Assembly: GCA_017390645.1 (NCBI GenBank)
Contig: JAFPAZ010000035.1
Location: 1-15,763 of the forward strand
Origin: Lachnospiraceae bacterium
Lineage (GTDB): Bacteria > Bacillota_A > Clostridia > Lachnospirales > Lachnospiraceae
Reading direction: 5' to 3'
DNA: 15,763 nucleotides
Part shown: positions 6,906 through 15,122 of the stretch, piece after piece
Layout: the number at the start of each line of letters is the position of its first letter
Numbering within the stretch: the stretch's first letter is position 1
The notes under the pieces: generated by a model
The model's input: only the letters and a program-made list of their open reading frames with translations
What the model was told of the DNA's origin: nothing
Database searches by the model: none
Position numbers and translations under genes: made by a program

Positions 6906-8339
6906 CTAAAATGTAATAAAGAACTTTCCAATAAATAAAATCGATAAAAATACTGTAAGTGCAGATACTTCTTTTGCTTTACCGGTACATATTTTAATAA
7001 TAGAATATGCTATCAGACCAATTCCAATTCCATTTCCAATACCACTGGTTCCTATCATAAAGATCAAAGACAGAATCACAGGTATGATTTGTGAATAATC
7101 ATTATAGTCGATTTCTTTTAAAGAACCCATCATCAAAACACCAACAAATACAAGAGCTGCCGAAGTCGCTGGCGCCGGAATTAATGCCGCAATTGGTGCA
7201 ATAAACATAGAAGCAAGGAACAACAACCCGGATACCAGTGAAGTCAGTCCTGTACGTCCTCCCTCTTCTACCCCTGAGGCAGACTCGATAAAAGTAGTAA
7301 CCGTAGAAGTACCGGTACAAGCTCCAGCACAGGTAGCTACTGCATCTGATAACATAGCCTTGTTCATATTTGGATAATTTCCATCTTTATCTAACATATT
7401 CGCTTTTTTCGCTGTTCCGTATAAGGTTCCAATGGTATCAAACATATCCACCATACAGAACGAAACAATCGTCATAATTGCGGAAAAAGTTCCAATCTTA
7501 AATAACCCAAAAAAATCAAATTTTAAGAATGTAGTATCCAACATATCTTTAAAAGGCGGAACAAAAGATGCCCCTTCTAAAGAAGCAAATGGATTATTTC
7601 CCAAAAAAACAAACTGTGAAATCCAGTATGTAACACTGGAAACAATCATACCAATTAAGATAGAACCCTTCACCTTACGGTATCCTAATACTGCCATAAC
7701 AAAAATTCCAATAAACATTGTAACAACATACAAAACCATAACCAGATACTGGTCTCCTAAAGCTTCCTTAGTGGCACTTGGACCATCTCCAAAAAAGTTA
7801 GTCAGCATATAATATGCATTTCCTTCTGAATTATAAACACCTGCATTCGTCGTAAGACCTACATTCACCAGCATAAATCCAATTCCTGCCGGTATTCCCA
7901 GTCTTACTGCCTTAGGTATGGCATCTACGATTTTTTCTCTTACTCTAAACACTGTTAATACAGTAAATAAAACTCCTGAAATTAAAATAATGGACAACGC
8001 GGACTGAAATCCTTCTACATATCCTTCATAATTCTCATAAATGGTACATCCTGCAACACTTGCTACCACTGTAGCAAAATAAGAATTTAATCCCATTCCC
8101 GGTGCCAGTACAAAAGGCTGATTTGCATAAAACGCCATAATCAAAGTTCCCACACCTGCCGAAATCACGGTTGCAAGAAAAACTGCATTCCATAAAGGAG
8201 TGCCTACTGCAAACCCTGTCAGAAGATTTGGGTTTAAGGCGATGATATACGCCATCGTCATAAAAGTTGTAACTCCAGCTACTACTTCTGTTTTAACTGT
8301 AGTATTGTTTTGTTTTAATTTAAAAATCTTTTCAAGCAT
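6906..8339 (-). CDS. pbuG: Guanine/hypoxanthine permease, NCS2 family (AzgA-like)
   Basis: The 477-residue polytopic membrane protein imports purine bases by proton symport. It matches the AzgA/PbuG/GhxP branch. Key family segments are TTVKTEVVAGVTTFMTMAYI near the N-terminus, FVLAPGMGLNSYF (77-88), DMFDTIGTL (298-306), and FIESASGVEEGGRTG (350-364). About 12-14 membrane helices are expected. The exact base preference (guanine, hypoxanthine or adenine) cannot be fixed from motifs. The ATG is preceded only by a weak GGGTAAG site. A small hairpin (gtatc 8354-8358 with gatac 8364-8368) lies 15 nt upstream, and the gap to the RNase H gene is 56 nt. No purine riboswitch is visible upstream. It may be expressed through the mscL-rnhA transcript. 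Confidence 0.88.
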   Translation of the reverse strand: MLEKIFKLKQNNTTVKTEVVAGVTTFMTMAYIIALNPNLLTGFAVGTPLWNAVFLATVISAGVGTLIMAFYANQPFVLAPGMGLNSYFATVVASVAGCTIYENYEGYVEGFQSALSIILISGVLFTVLTVFRVREKIVDAIPKAVRLGIPAGIGFMLVNVGLTTNAGVYNSEGNAYYMLTNFFGDGPSATKEALGDQYLVMVLYVVTMFIGIFVMAVLGYRKVKGSILIGMIVSSVTYWISQFVFLGNNPFASLEGASFVPPFKDMLDTTFLKFDFFGLFKIGTFSAIMTIVSFCMVDMFDTIGTLYGTAKKANMLDKDGNYPNMNKAMLSDAVATCAGACTGTSTVTTFIESASGVEEGGRTGLTSLVSGLLFLASMFIAPIAALIPAPATSAALVFVGVLMMGSLKEIDYNDYSQIIPVILSLIFMIGTSGIGNGIGIGLIAYSIIKICTGKAKEVSALTVFLSILFIGKFFITF

Positions 8340-8395
8340 CTCTTACCCATACCGTATCCTAAAGATACCACATTATCCTTTCTTCATTTTATACC

Positions 8396-8989
8396 TTATT
8401 CAATTCCTAAAGCATCCTTAGCAAGACGATCCGCCATGTCATTGTATTTATCATTGGAATGACCTTTTACTTTTACAAATTGAATCTGTATCTTATCTTT
8501 TATACTGTCATAAAACTCCTTGTATTTTTTCGTCCCTTCTTTATTGGTTTTCCATTCATTCAGACACCATTTTGCAATTCCTTCATAATCATGATAAATA
8601 ATCAAGGATTTTATTCCCTGTTGCAGTGCATATTCCATGGCAGCCTTTGCTCCCATAATCTCTCCTGCAACATTTCTCATAAGTGCTAATTCCGGATCTT
8701 CAAACTTTTCTGAAAAGCAATATTCTTTTCCATCCTTTAAAATTACCATTCCATAAGAAAATTCTTTTGTATGCATATGATAACTTCCATCCACATAAGC
8801 GATAACACCACTCTTATCAGGAACGGTCTTTTTTATCCCGGAATTCAGAAAATTTTCAGCTTCTTCTTTGGATGTGAAACTTTTATAAGACGCCCCTGAG
8901 AATCCATTTACCTGTTCTTTGCATTCCTCCCAGGTAAGAAAAATTCCTGTCTTTTTTCCTGCTTTTACTGCATAATACTTCGTCGCCAT
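8396..8989 (-). CDS. rnhA: Ribonuclease H with N-terminal viroplasmin-type domain
   Basis: The protein has 197 residues. Residues 1-49 (KYYAVKAGKKTGIF, W20, FKSF-like SYKSF) form the small domain shared with caulimovirus viroplasmin that binds RNA/DNA hybrids. Residues 60-197 form the RNase HI fold with catalytic D67 (YVDGS), E110 (RNVAGE), D134 (YHDYEG) and D184 (YNDMADRLA), plus H177 (KGHSND). It should degrade the RNA strand of hybrids in the cytoplasm. The catalytic residues look complete. The AGGAG at 9001-9005 overlaps the mscL stop codon and lies 11 nt from the ATG, a somewhat long spacing. The gap to mscL is 14 nt, so the two are co-transcribed. Confidence 0.93.
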   Translation of the reverse strand: MATKYYAVKAGKKTGIFLTWEECKEQVNGFSGASYKSFTSKEEAENFLNSGIKKTVPDKSGVIAYVDGSYHMHTKEFSYGMVILKDGKEYCFSEKFEDPELALMRNVAGEIMGAKAAMEYALQQGIKSLIIYHDYEGIAKWCLNEWKTNKEGTKKYKEFYDSIKDKIQIQFVKVKGHSNDKYNDMADRLAKDALGIE

Positions 8990-9003
8990 ATACCTAAATA
9001 CTC

Positions 9004-9399
9004 CTATTCTTCAATGTCTGAAGTACAGTGTGGGCATTTCACTGCATCAATTGCTATTTCAGACTTACAATATGGACATTTTTTAGTAGTAGGTGCCTTC
9101 TCTTCTTCTTTTTTTCTAGGTATCTTATTAATTATTTTAATTAACATAAATACTGAAAATGCAATGAGCAAAAAGTTAATGATCGCCTGAATAAAAGAAC
9201 CATATGCAACGGTTGCTTCTCCAACTTTAATAGACAAACCAGCGAAATTAATACCTCCCAAAATAAGACCCATCAACGGGGTAAAAATATCATTTACCAA
9301 AGAATTAACAATAGCAGTAAAGGCACTACCTACAATAATACCAACCGCCATATCAAGAACATTTCCTCTGGCAATAAATTTTTTAAATTCCTTTAACAT
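9004..9399 (-). CDS. mscL: Large-conductance mechanosensitive channel with C-terminal zinc ribbon
   Basis: The 131-residue protein begins MLKEFKKFIARGNVLDMAVG, the conserved amphipathic N-terminus and first helix. TM1 (about 14-45) contains VGIIVGSAFTAIVNSLVND, and TM2 (about 67-92) is QAIINFLLIAFSVFMLIKII. The pentameric channel opens under membrane tension to release solutes during hypo-osmotic shock. The usual C-terminal helical bundle is replaced or extended by CPYC (108-111) and CPHC (122-125), a zinc-ribbon pair in the cytoplasm. The start has AAGGTGG 7 nt upstream. It is first of a unit with rnhA and the purine permease. Confidence 0.97.
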   Translation of the reverse strand: MLKEFKKFIARGNVLDMAVGIIVGSAFTAIVNSLVNDIFTPLMGLILGGINFAGLSIKVGEATVAYGSFIQAIINFLLIAFSVFMLIKIINKIPRKKEEEKAPTTKKCPYCKSEIAIDAVKCPHCTSDIEE

Positions 9400-9444
9400 A
9401 TTATATCCACCTTTCTCTTTTTTACGAAATATGCACTTTGTTAA

Positions 9445-9453
9445 TTTATAACA
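9445..9453 (-). promoter_or_regulatory. Possible extended -10 promoter of mscL
   Basis: On the minus strand TGT-TATAAA (-10 at 9445-9450, TG at 9452-9453) forms an extended -10 about 45 nt before the mscL start. No good -35 is seen at 16-18 bp. Confidence 0.4.
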
Positions 9454-9474
9454 TATCTCTACTTAATCTTATAA

Positions 9475-9517
9475 TAAAAGAAAAAGCTGCCAAAGACAAC
9501 CTTTTCTTATTGCTTTT
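9475..9517 (-). terminator. Probable weak terminator of the pot operon
   Basis: On the minus strand AAAAGC (9512-9517) pairs with GCTTTT (9482-9487), with a small inner stem AAAGG/TCTTT that uses one G-T pair. A T-rich tail follows. The stem overlaps the potD stop codon. The structure is not strong. Confidence 0.4.
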
Positions 9518-11036
9518 ATTTTTTTCTATATCTTTTCATTAAAAAACAAATAAATACAACATAAAATATAGCAAAAACCAATACCGCCCCTGTCAAAAAC
9601 AGAACTGGTTTTGGTATTTGTTCTAAATCAAAACATCTTACATTAATCCACATCTGATTGATATTTACACTAGCCTCATCATCAAAGTAATTCATGACTG
9701 CGGATCGGTTAATGACTTCTTCAGTCGGATATTGTGCAAACAGTTGTCTGTACATTTGTTCTTTTGGAGCCATAATGACATAATCTCCATTTTCTTCCTC
9801 TGAAAAGAAATAATCAAGATTATATTCTACACTTTCCTCTTCCTCCTCAGCACCATAGCACCAATTCACATAATCAAACACCGTACTGTCTTCCCCACCA
9901 GAAATAACGGAAGTATAACCAATATAATACATATTTCTTACTACATTATCCGGCCGGGATACAAAATTAACAAAAGCCTCTGCCGCATGTTTTTTTGCTT
10001 CATCCCCATTGATTCCATCTTTTAACATAACCCATCCATCAAACCAAAGATTCGTGGATTCCTTTGGTACAGCGTAGTTTAAATATAAACCGTCTTCTTC
10101 CGCCTGATCCATGGTATAAACCGCATCTCCAGACCATTGATAATTGGCTACAATCTTCCCTGTCACCATATCGGATTTTCCAGAATCTGTTTCAAAAGAA
10201 TAAACATTATCCTTAATATTCTTTAATATTTTTTCCACTTCATTTATGGTGTCTGGTGTAACATCATTCATGACATCGGATAAATTATTATGATAATCTG
10301 CATCTGAAATAAAACATTCTTCTGATAACAATTCACTTTTATAAATTCCCAGTGCTGCAAAATAAGCATCTCTTACATTATCTTTTATGGTTACTTTTCT
10401 GTTATATTTTTCGTTGGCCAGAATTGACCAGGTAGAAGCATCTTCTTCAGGTACTTTCTCCGGATTATACACAATTCCTGTGGTTCCCCACATATACCCC
10501 GCCGCATATTTTGCCCATGTTTCACCACCAATTTCATTGGATTCAAACACCTGCCGAATATAAGGAGATACCCCTTTTACGTAATAATTATGTTCAGCCT
10601 CAACATCAAAAAAATCCTCACTGTATGGCTCTAGTTTCTCTTTCACCATAAGTTTCATAATCATATATTCCGATGGACACACCAAATCATAAGTATCGCC
10701 AAGATTCAACTGATTAAACAAATCTTCATTGGTACCAAAGGTAGAATATTCCACCTCTACACGGACTCCATATACCTCATAATACCATTGTTCAAAATCT
10801 TCAATCAGACTGTTTTGCCCAATAATCACACTATCTTCAGACAAATCAATGGCTTCTTCTTCATCCCAGTCCCCTTCGTCAATATACTCTTCCCAGTTAC
10901 AAATTCTTAAAATGATTGTTTCTTCTTCCGAAGGAAGATTTTCCTCTTTTTTCTCTGCCCCTGATACCTCCAACGATGTCATCGTTTGAAACCATAACAT
11001 TATAACAAGAAAAAAGGCCATTAATTTTTGTTTCAT
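9516..11036 (-). CDS. potD: Polyamine ABC transporter substrate-binding protein, membrane-anchored PotD type
   Basis: The 506-residue protein captures spermidine/putrescine-type substrate outside the cell and delivers it to PotBC. A signal peptide (1-27, MKQKLMAFFLVIMLWFQTMT then SGA) lacks a lipobox cysteine. The binding-protein domain covers about 41-465, starting ILRICNWEEYID. Likely ligand-contact segments by analogy with PotD are YQWSGDA (W301, D304) and LWFDGW (W331, D333). A hydrophobic helix at 477-500 followed by KRYRKK would anchor the C-terminus. Classical PotD has about 350 residues, and the excess comes from acidic insertions (54-75, 396-420) and the tail. The start overlaps potC by 4 nt (ATGA). 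The exact polyamine is not proven by sequence. Confidence 0.88.
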   Translation of the reverse strand: MKQKLMAFFLVIMLWFQTMTSLEVSGAEKKEENLPSEEETIILRICNWEEYIDEGDWDEEEAIDLSEDSVIIGQNSLIEDFEQWYYEVYGVRVEVEYSTFGTNEDLFNQLNLGDTYDLVCPSEYMIMKLMVKEKLEPYSEDFFDVEAEHNYYVKGVSPYIRQVFESNEIGGETWAKYAAGYMWGTTGIVYNPEKVPEEDASTWSILANEKYNRKVTIKDNVRDAYFAALGIYKSELLSEECFISDADYHNNLSDVMNDVTPDTINEVEKILKNIKDNVYSFETDSGKSDMVTGKIVANYQWSGDAVYTMDQAEEDGLYLNYAVPKESTNLWFDGWVMLKDGINGDEAKKHAAEAFVNFVSRPDNVVRNMYYIGYTSVISGGEDSTVFDYVNWCYGAEEEEESVEYNLDYFFSEEENGDYVIMAPKEQMYRQLFAQYPTEEVINRSAVMNYFDDEASVNINQMWINVRCFDLEQIPKPVLFLTGAVLVFAIFYVVFICFLMKRYRKK

Positions 11037-11830
11037 GCTTCTTCCCCCTTTTTTCTAAATGTAGAAAGATTCATGGCAACCACAACCAGCACCACTACTA
11101 TAAATATCACAGTAGATAATGCCCAAAGTGCTGTCTTTATTTCTGTCTGCGAACCTCTGGTGGCATTTACCACATAAGTACTTATGGTATCAAAAGTAGC
11201 AGGTTTTGTATAAGTTGTAATAAAATAATCATCTAAAGACAAAGTAATTGCCAACATAAATCCGGATAAAATTCCGGGAATGATTTGTGGAATTACTACT
11301 TTAAACAATGCTTCGGAAGGACTGCAACCTAAGTCCAAAGCTGCTTCATATAATGAACTGTCCATCTGTTTTAATTTGGGCACAACTGAGGTATAGACAA
11401 AAGGTGCTGATAAAGTAACATGCCCAACCAACAAAGGAATAAAAGTATCCTTTTCCATTCCTAACACAATAATCATTAACACACAGATGGAGAAACCGGT
11501 TACTACGTCTGCATTAATGATTGGTACCTGATTTGCACTGTTAACAACGGCTTTTATCGTCTTTTTAGAGTAAAAGGTTCCAATGGCTCCTAATGTTCCA
11601 AGAACAGTTGCAATCAATGCTGATATTAGTGCCAGGGCCAAAGTTCCCCCTATCATTTCCCGAAGTTCCTCTGTCGTAAACAGTGTAACATAATTATCCA
11701 ACGAAAAAGACCGGATAGCACCAATGGTAGTAGAATCTGTAAAACTATAGATTGCAAGAAGCAAAATAGGAACATACATAAATAATAGTGCAAAACCAAG
11801 TATCAAGGTACTTAATATTTTCTTCATCAT
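11033..11830 (-). CDS. potC: Polyamine ABC transporter permease PotC
   Basis: The protein has 265 residues with about six membrane helices. The cytoplasmic EAA loop YEAALDLGCSPSEALFKVVI (161-180) continues to P181 and G189, the site that contacts the ATPase PotA. It is followed by LSLDDYFIT, typical of PotC. The gene overlaps potB by 4 nt (TTATGATG) and potD by 4 nt, so the three are translationally coupled. GGGAG lies 7 nt before the first ATG. A second ATG follows directly and could also be used. It forms the membrane channel with PotB. Confidence 0.93.
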   Translation of the reverse strand: MMKKILSTLILGFALLFMYVPILLLAIYSFTDSTTIGAIRSFSLDNYVTLFTTEELREMIGGTLALALISALIATVLGTLGAIGTFYSKKTIKAVVNSANQVPIINADVVTGFSICVLMIIVLGMEKDTFIPLLVGHVTLSAPFVYTSVVPKLKQMDSSLYEAALDLGCSPSEALFKVVIPQIIPGILSGFMLAITLSLDDYFITTYTKPATFDTISTYVVNATRGSQTEIKTALWALSTVIFIVVVLVVVAMNLSTFRKKGEEA

Positions 11831-12624
11831 AATGCTTCTCCCTTCTGCTCACTTTGATCTTCCGACATTTTTCCGGTTACAAATGTCACAATTAATATAA
11901 TTGCAAGAAGTATAATGGCAATCATGGAACCATTGTGCCAGTCATATGCACTAAAATAGCTTCCAATCAGACTTCCCATAATATATGTGCTGTTATAAAG
12001 CATATCTAAAACAACATAATTTGTCATTGCCGGAAGAAATACCATGGTAACCCCACCAACAATTCCTGGAACGGATAACGGAAGTACAACTGATAAAAAA
12101 GCTTTTACCGGTCCTGCCCCTAAGTCCCTTGCCGCTTCTAATAAACTATGATCAATTCCTAAAATCGTAGAATAAATTGGCATAATCATAAATGGTAAAA
12201 AGTCATAAGTCATCCCAATTACAGAGTTTAAAAACGGATGAAATGCCAGGTTATGTTCCATGGCAGTTAAAATCTCTTTTAACGCAGTTACTCTTAATGT
12301 AAAGTTAATCCACATCGGCATTACAAATACCATAAGTATTACAGCCTTATTCTTCAAATGACTTTTTGCCAGAATATAGGCAACCGGATACGCAATCAAA
12401 AGGCATACCACTGTGGTTACGAAAGCAAGCATAAGGCTATAAATTAACGTTCCCATAGTGTTGCTTTGTGTAAAAAAATTAATAAAATTCTGAATGGTAA
12501 TATGTCCGTGTGCATCTGTAAAGGCATAGTACATTAACACCAATAATGGAACAAACACAAAGCAAAAAAGATAAATTGCATAAGGAATACAAAGCTGTTT
12601 CCTCGAAAAACGAATTTTTCCCAT
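11827..12624 (-). CDS. potB: Polyamine ABC transporter permease PotB
   Basis: The protein has 265 residues with about six membrane helices. The first is at about 12-34 (IPYAIYLFCFVFVPLLVLMY). The EAA loop LLEAARDLGAGPVKAFLSVV (161-180) continues to P182 and G190 and couples to PotA. PMWINFTLRV (103-112) is typical of PotB. It starts 3 nt after the potA stop codon, with AGGAG inside the end of potA, and overlaps potC by 4 nt. The C-terminal tail is short and charged. Confidence 0.93.
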   Translation of the reverse strand: MGKIRFSRKQLCIPYAIYLFCFVFVPLLVLMYYAFTDAHGHITIQNFINFFTQSNTMGTLIYSLMLAFVTTVVCLLIAYPVAYILAKSHLKNKAVILMVFVMPMWINFTLRVTALKEILTAMEHNLAFHPFLNSVIGMTYDFLPFMIMPIYSTILGIDHSLLEAARDLGAGPVKAFLSVVLPLSVPGIVGGVTMVFLPAMTNYVVLDMLYNSTYIMGSLIGSYFSAYDWHNGSMIAIILLAIILIVTFVTGKMSEDQSEQKGEAL

Positions 12625-12627
12625 TTT

Positions 12628-14079
12628 TTATGAATCTCCTTCAGTAAATAGTGTAAGCTTAATCTTGTCTTTCGGAATAATGACACTGACATAATCATCT
12701 TCATTCCAAAGATCTTCATCATCAATAATGAAATCTTCTTCGCTCTTGGTTCGAACGGTATATTTGTAATGGTCACCTTTATAAATTAAGGAGATAATAT
12801 TACCACAGGTTCCTCCAGCCTCAGCATCATCACTCATGGATACATCCTGAATTTCAATTTCTACATTCACACGGATTCCTGTTAAATCCAGTTTTTCTCC
12901 CTCTTTTGTAATGAGATATCCCTTGTCATCCAAATGGGAATCCGGATATAACTTTGTTACATCACATTCAAACTCACCATCCGCAAATTCCACAGTATTA
13001 TTTTTCGTAATAACACCCTCAAATTTATTGCTAAGTACTTCTGGCAACATAACATGAATCTCATCAGGACCAATTCTCATACCAATTTTTTGTCCAGCTT
13101 CATAAAATTTGGTATTTTGAATCACAATTTCATTTTTTCCATCCTCTACAATAATTTCATAGTGCATTCCTTTAAATATAACTGAAGTAATGGTTCCTGT
13201 AATCTGTCCTTCTTCCGGTTCTGTAATCATAATATCTTCCGGTCTTACTACAACATCCACTTTTCGCCCAACCGGATAGTCATCCAGACACTCAAATTCA
13301 TAATCTAAAAACGTTACCTTTTTGTTGTCTGTCATTTTTCCAACATAAATGTTACTTTCTCCAATAAAGTCAGCAACAAAGGCGTTGCTAGGCTCATTAT
13401 AAATTTCTTCCGGAGTGCCTACCTGCTGTACAATACCATCTGACATTACCACAATCTTATCTGACATGGTAAGTGCTTCTTCCTGGTCGTGAGTAACATA
13501 AATAAAGGTAATGCCAAGTTTTTCATGCATTCGCTTTAATTCCAGCTGCATTTCCTTTCGCATTTTTAAATCCAATGCACCTAAAGGCTCATCTAACAAT
13601 AAAACCTCAGGCTCATTTACAATGGCTCTGGCAATGGCAATTCTTTGCTGCTGCCCACCGGAAAGAGTGGATACTCTTCTTTTTTCAAATCCTGCCAGGT
13701 CTACTACATCCAATACATTTTTTACTTTCTTTTTGATTTCCTCTTTGGGAAGTTTTTTTAATTTTAATCCAAATGCAATGTTATCTTCTACGTTTAAGTG
13801 TGGAAACAATGCATATCGCTGAAACACGGTATTAATTGGACGTTTGTTTGGGGGGAGATTACTGATATCCTTTCCATCCAGAAGGATTTTTCCTTCCGTC
13901 GGCAGTTCAAATCCGGCAATCATTCGTAATGTAGTGGTTTTTCCACAACCGGATGGTCCTAAAAAGGTTACAAATTCACCCTTTTTAATCTGAAGATTAA
14001 TGTCTTCTACTATTACAACATCCCCATCATAACTTTTCATGATGTCTTTTAGCTCAATAATATACTCTTGCTCAGCCAT
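12628..14079 (-). CDS. potA: Polyamine ABC transporter ATPase PotA with duplicated C-terminal domain
   Basis: The 483-residue ATPase energises PotBC. The nucleotide-binding domain (1-240) has Walker A GPSGCGKT (41-48), Q-loop Q87, signature LSGGQ (139-143), Walker B LLLDEP (160-165, E164) and H-loop H197 ([13 protein letters not shown]). The C-terminal part is longer than in usual PotA (about 370 residues). Residues 243-344 form the normal OB/TOBE-like region. Residues 351-476 look like a second copy: [11 protein letters not shown] (299-309) matches [11 protein letters not shown] (430-440), and [13 protein letters not shown] matches [22 protein letters not shown] lies just upstream of the ATG. 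It is first in potABCD. The predicted leader carries a terminator, so expression may be attenuated. Confidence 0.95.
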   Translation of the reverse strand: MAEQEYIIELKDIMKSYDGDVVIVEDINLQIKKGEFVTFLGPSGCGKTTTLRMIAGFELPTEGKILLDGKDISNLPPNKRPINTVFQRYALFPHLNVEDNIAFGLKLKKLPKEEIKKKVKNVLDVVDLAGFEKRRVSTLSGGQQQRIAIARAIVNEPEVLLLDEPLGALDLKMRKEMQLELKRMHEKLGITFIYVTHDQEEALTMSDKIVVMSDGIVQQVGTPEEIYNEPSNAFVADFIGESNIYVGKMTDNKKVTFLDYEFECLDDYPVGRKVDVVVRPEDIMITEPEEGQITGTITSVIFKGMHYEIIVEDGKNEIVIQNTKFYEAGQKIGMRIGPDEIHVMLPEVLSNKFEGVITKNNTVEFADGEFECDVTKLYPDSHLDDKGYLITKEGEKLDLTGIRVNVEIEIQDVSMSDDAEAGGTCGNIISLIYKGDHYKYTVRTKSEEDFIIDDEDLWNEDDYVSVIIPKDKIKLTLFTEGDS

Positions 14080-14144
14080 AGTTTCCTCCTTTTCTTCTAG
14101 TGCTATATTAAAGTCGATTGCTATATGGAATGGACTTTCATAAC

Positions 14145-14192
14145 AAAAAAACAGACGGGGCAGGCCTTATGTCAGACCACCCCTGTCTGTTT
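14145..14192 (-). terminator. Intrinsic terminator in the potA leader (possible attenuator)
   Basis: On the minus strand AAACAGAC (14185-14192) pairs with GTCTGTTT (14149-14156), and CCCC with GGGG (14180-14183 with 14157-14160), with one bulged base. A run of seven T (14145-14151) follows. It ends 66 nt before the potA ATG. A second copy of GTCTG (14173-14177) can pair with the same left arm in a 7-nt-loop hairpin that would prevent the terminator. It may instead be only the terminator of dtd. Confidence 0.75.
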
Positions 14193-14266
14193 ATACGCAC
14201 TACATAAATCTAATATTTATTACATATTGGTTTATATATCACTTTATTAATTTACCAAACGAAACT

Positions 14267-14295
14267 ATTATATCAGAATTATATCGAAATGAAAA
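14267..14295 (-). promoter_or_regulatory. Candidate promoter of potABCD
   Basis: On the minus strand the consensus -10 TATAAT (14267-14272) is preceded by TGA, an extended -10. At 17 bp upstream lies TTTTCA (14290-14295), a partial -35. A second TATAAT (14278-14283) lies 11 bp upstream without a -35. The start would be near 14260, giving a leader of about 180 nt. No comparable promoter is seen between the terminator and potA. The remainder of 14080-14407 holds a GC-richer patch near 14340-14385 of unknown meaning. Confidence 0.55.
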
Positions 14296-14407
14296 GAAAA
14301 ATTTATTCTTTTTTCACACATTTTTAATCAAACGTTATGTTCCCTGTTGCCATCTCCGGAAACGGGATCCGATACCGATTTTTTCATTATTGAAATATTA
14401 AAAAATT

Positions 14408-14869
14408 TTATGCTTGTTTTGGCAATATTTCATTGCTATCCAAAATTATGGTAAATGGACCATCGTTTAACAATTCCACTTTCATGGCTGCACCAAACTC
14501 TCCCTGTTCTACAATAGAAACTTCTTCCTTACATTTTTCAATGATATATTCATAAAGTCTTTTTGCCTCATCAGGGGAACCGGCAGCAGTAAAAGATGGC
14601 CGGTTTCCTTTCCTGCAGTTTGCATATAGAGTAAACTGTGAAATCAGCAACAATTCTCCATTCACATCCTTAAGACCTAAATTTGTCTTTCCATTCTCAT
14701 CTTTAAATATACGAAGATTTACTAATTTTTGCACCATTTTATCTGCTATTTCTTCATTGTCTTCCTGTCCTATCCCAATCAAAACCATAAAACCTTTTCC
14801 TATTTTTCCTTTCACAGTTCCTTCCACAGAAACAGAAGCATAGGCTGTCTTTTGAATCACAAATTTCAT
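14408..14869 (-). CDS. dtd: D-aminoacyl-tRNA deacylase
   Basis: The 153-residue cytoplasmic enzyme removes D-amino acids (and glycine wrongly attached to tRNA-Ala) from tRNA, protecting translation. It starts [17 protein letters not shown], as in the family. It carries the two active-site motifs: SQFTL (77-81) in [20 protein letters not shown], and NDGPFT (135-140) with the Gly-cisPro pair. The length is typical. A TTG codon 12 nt upstream could extend the frame, but GGAGG (14875-14879) lies 5 nt before the ATG at 14867-14869, which fixes the start. It has its own promoter and seems monocistronic, or is read into the pot leader. Confidence 0.96.
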   Translation of the reverse strand: MKFVIQKTAYASVSVEGTVKGKIGKGFMVLIGIGQEDNEEIADKMVQKLVNLRIFKDENGKTNLGLKDVNGELLLISQFTLYANCRKGNRPSFTAAGSPDEAKRLYEYIIEKCKEEVSIVEQGEFGAAMKVELLNDGPFTIILDSNEILPKQA

Positions 14870-14916
14870 CTTGTCCTCCAATCAGAATCATAATATATTC
14901 TTTTTTCAATTCTTGA

Positions 14917-14945
14917 AGTATACCACACAAAAATCACTCCAGCAA
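14917..14945 (-). promoter_or_regulatory. Promoter of dtd
   Basis: On the minus strand TATACT (14917-14922) preceded by TGG forms an extended -10. At 17 bp lies TTGCTG (14940-14945), a weak -35. Transcription would start near 14910, about 40 nt before the dtd start codon. Confidence 0.55.
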
Positions 14946-15011
14946 GCAATGAAATTATTCTTAGAACTTTCAAAATGTTTAACTTTTTCCTAAAATATAA
15001 GAGCTCATACC

Positions 15012-15050
15012 CCCCAATCATTCACCCCAATCATTCACCCCGATGATTCA
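15012..15050. repeat. Three tandem 13-bp direct repeats
   Basis: CCCCAATCATTCA occurs at 15012-15024 and 15025-15037 exactly, and as CCCCGATGATTCA at 15038-15050. A partial fourth start (CCTCA) follows. The block lies between the diverging dtd and DUF3592 promoters. It could be an array of regulator binding sites. Its function is not known. Confidence 0.85.
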
Positions 15051-15083
15051 CCTCATATCTCTATAGATTTTTTTGTCACTTTA

Positions 15084-15092
15084 TGGTATAAT
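15084..15092 (+). promoter_or_regulatory. Extended -10 promoter of the DUF3592 gene
   Basis: TGG-TATAAT (TG at 15084-15085, -10 at 15087-15092) is a consensus extended -10. No clear -35 is seen at 16-18 bp, which is common for this class and leaves room for an activator. The start codon is about 30 nt downstream. Confidence 0.6.
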
Positions 15093-15122
15093 GAATACAA
15101 CTATTTTGAGGAGGAACGTAAC

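Noticed and set aside
7432..7812. Open frame on the plus strand, opposite the purine permease
   Set aside because: It mirrors membrane-helix codons of the permease and has no supporting signals or family resemblance.
8340..8395. Purine riboswitch ahead of the permease
   Set aside because: The gap is only 56 nt and holds just a 5-bp hairpin; the conserved purine aptamer arms are absent.
14193..14260. ATG-TAA and ATG-TAG start-stop pairs in the pot leader as regulatory minimal ORFs
   Set aside because: Neither has a ribosome binding site, and such triplets are expected by chance in AT-rich DNA.
14870..14881. TTG start extending dtd by four residues
   Set aside because: The extension would place the GGAGG inside the coding region; the downstream ATG has proper spacing and matches family N-termini.
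15012..15050. CRISPR array
   Set aside because: Units are 13 bp with no spacers and no cas genes nearby; they are plain tandem repeats.
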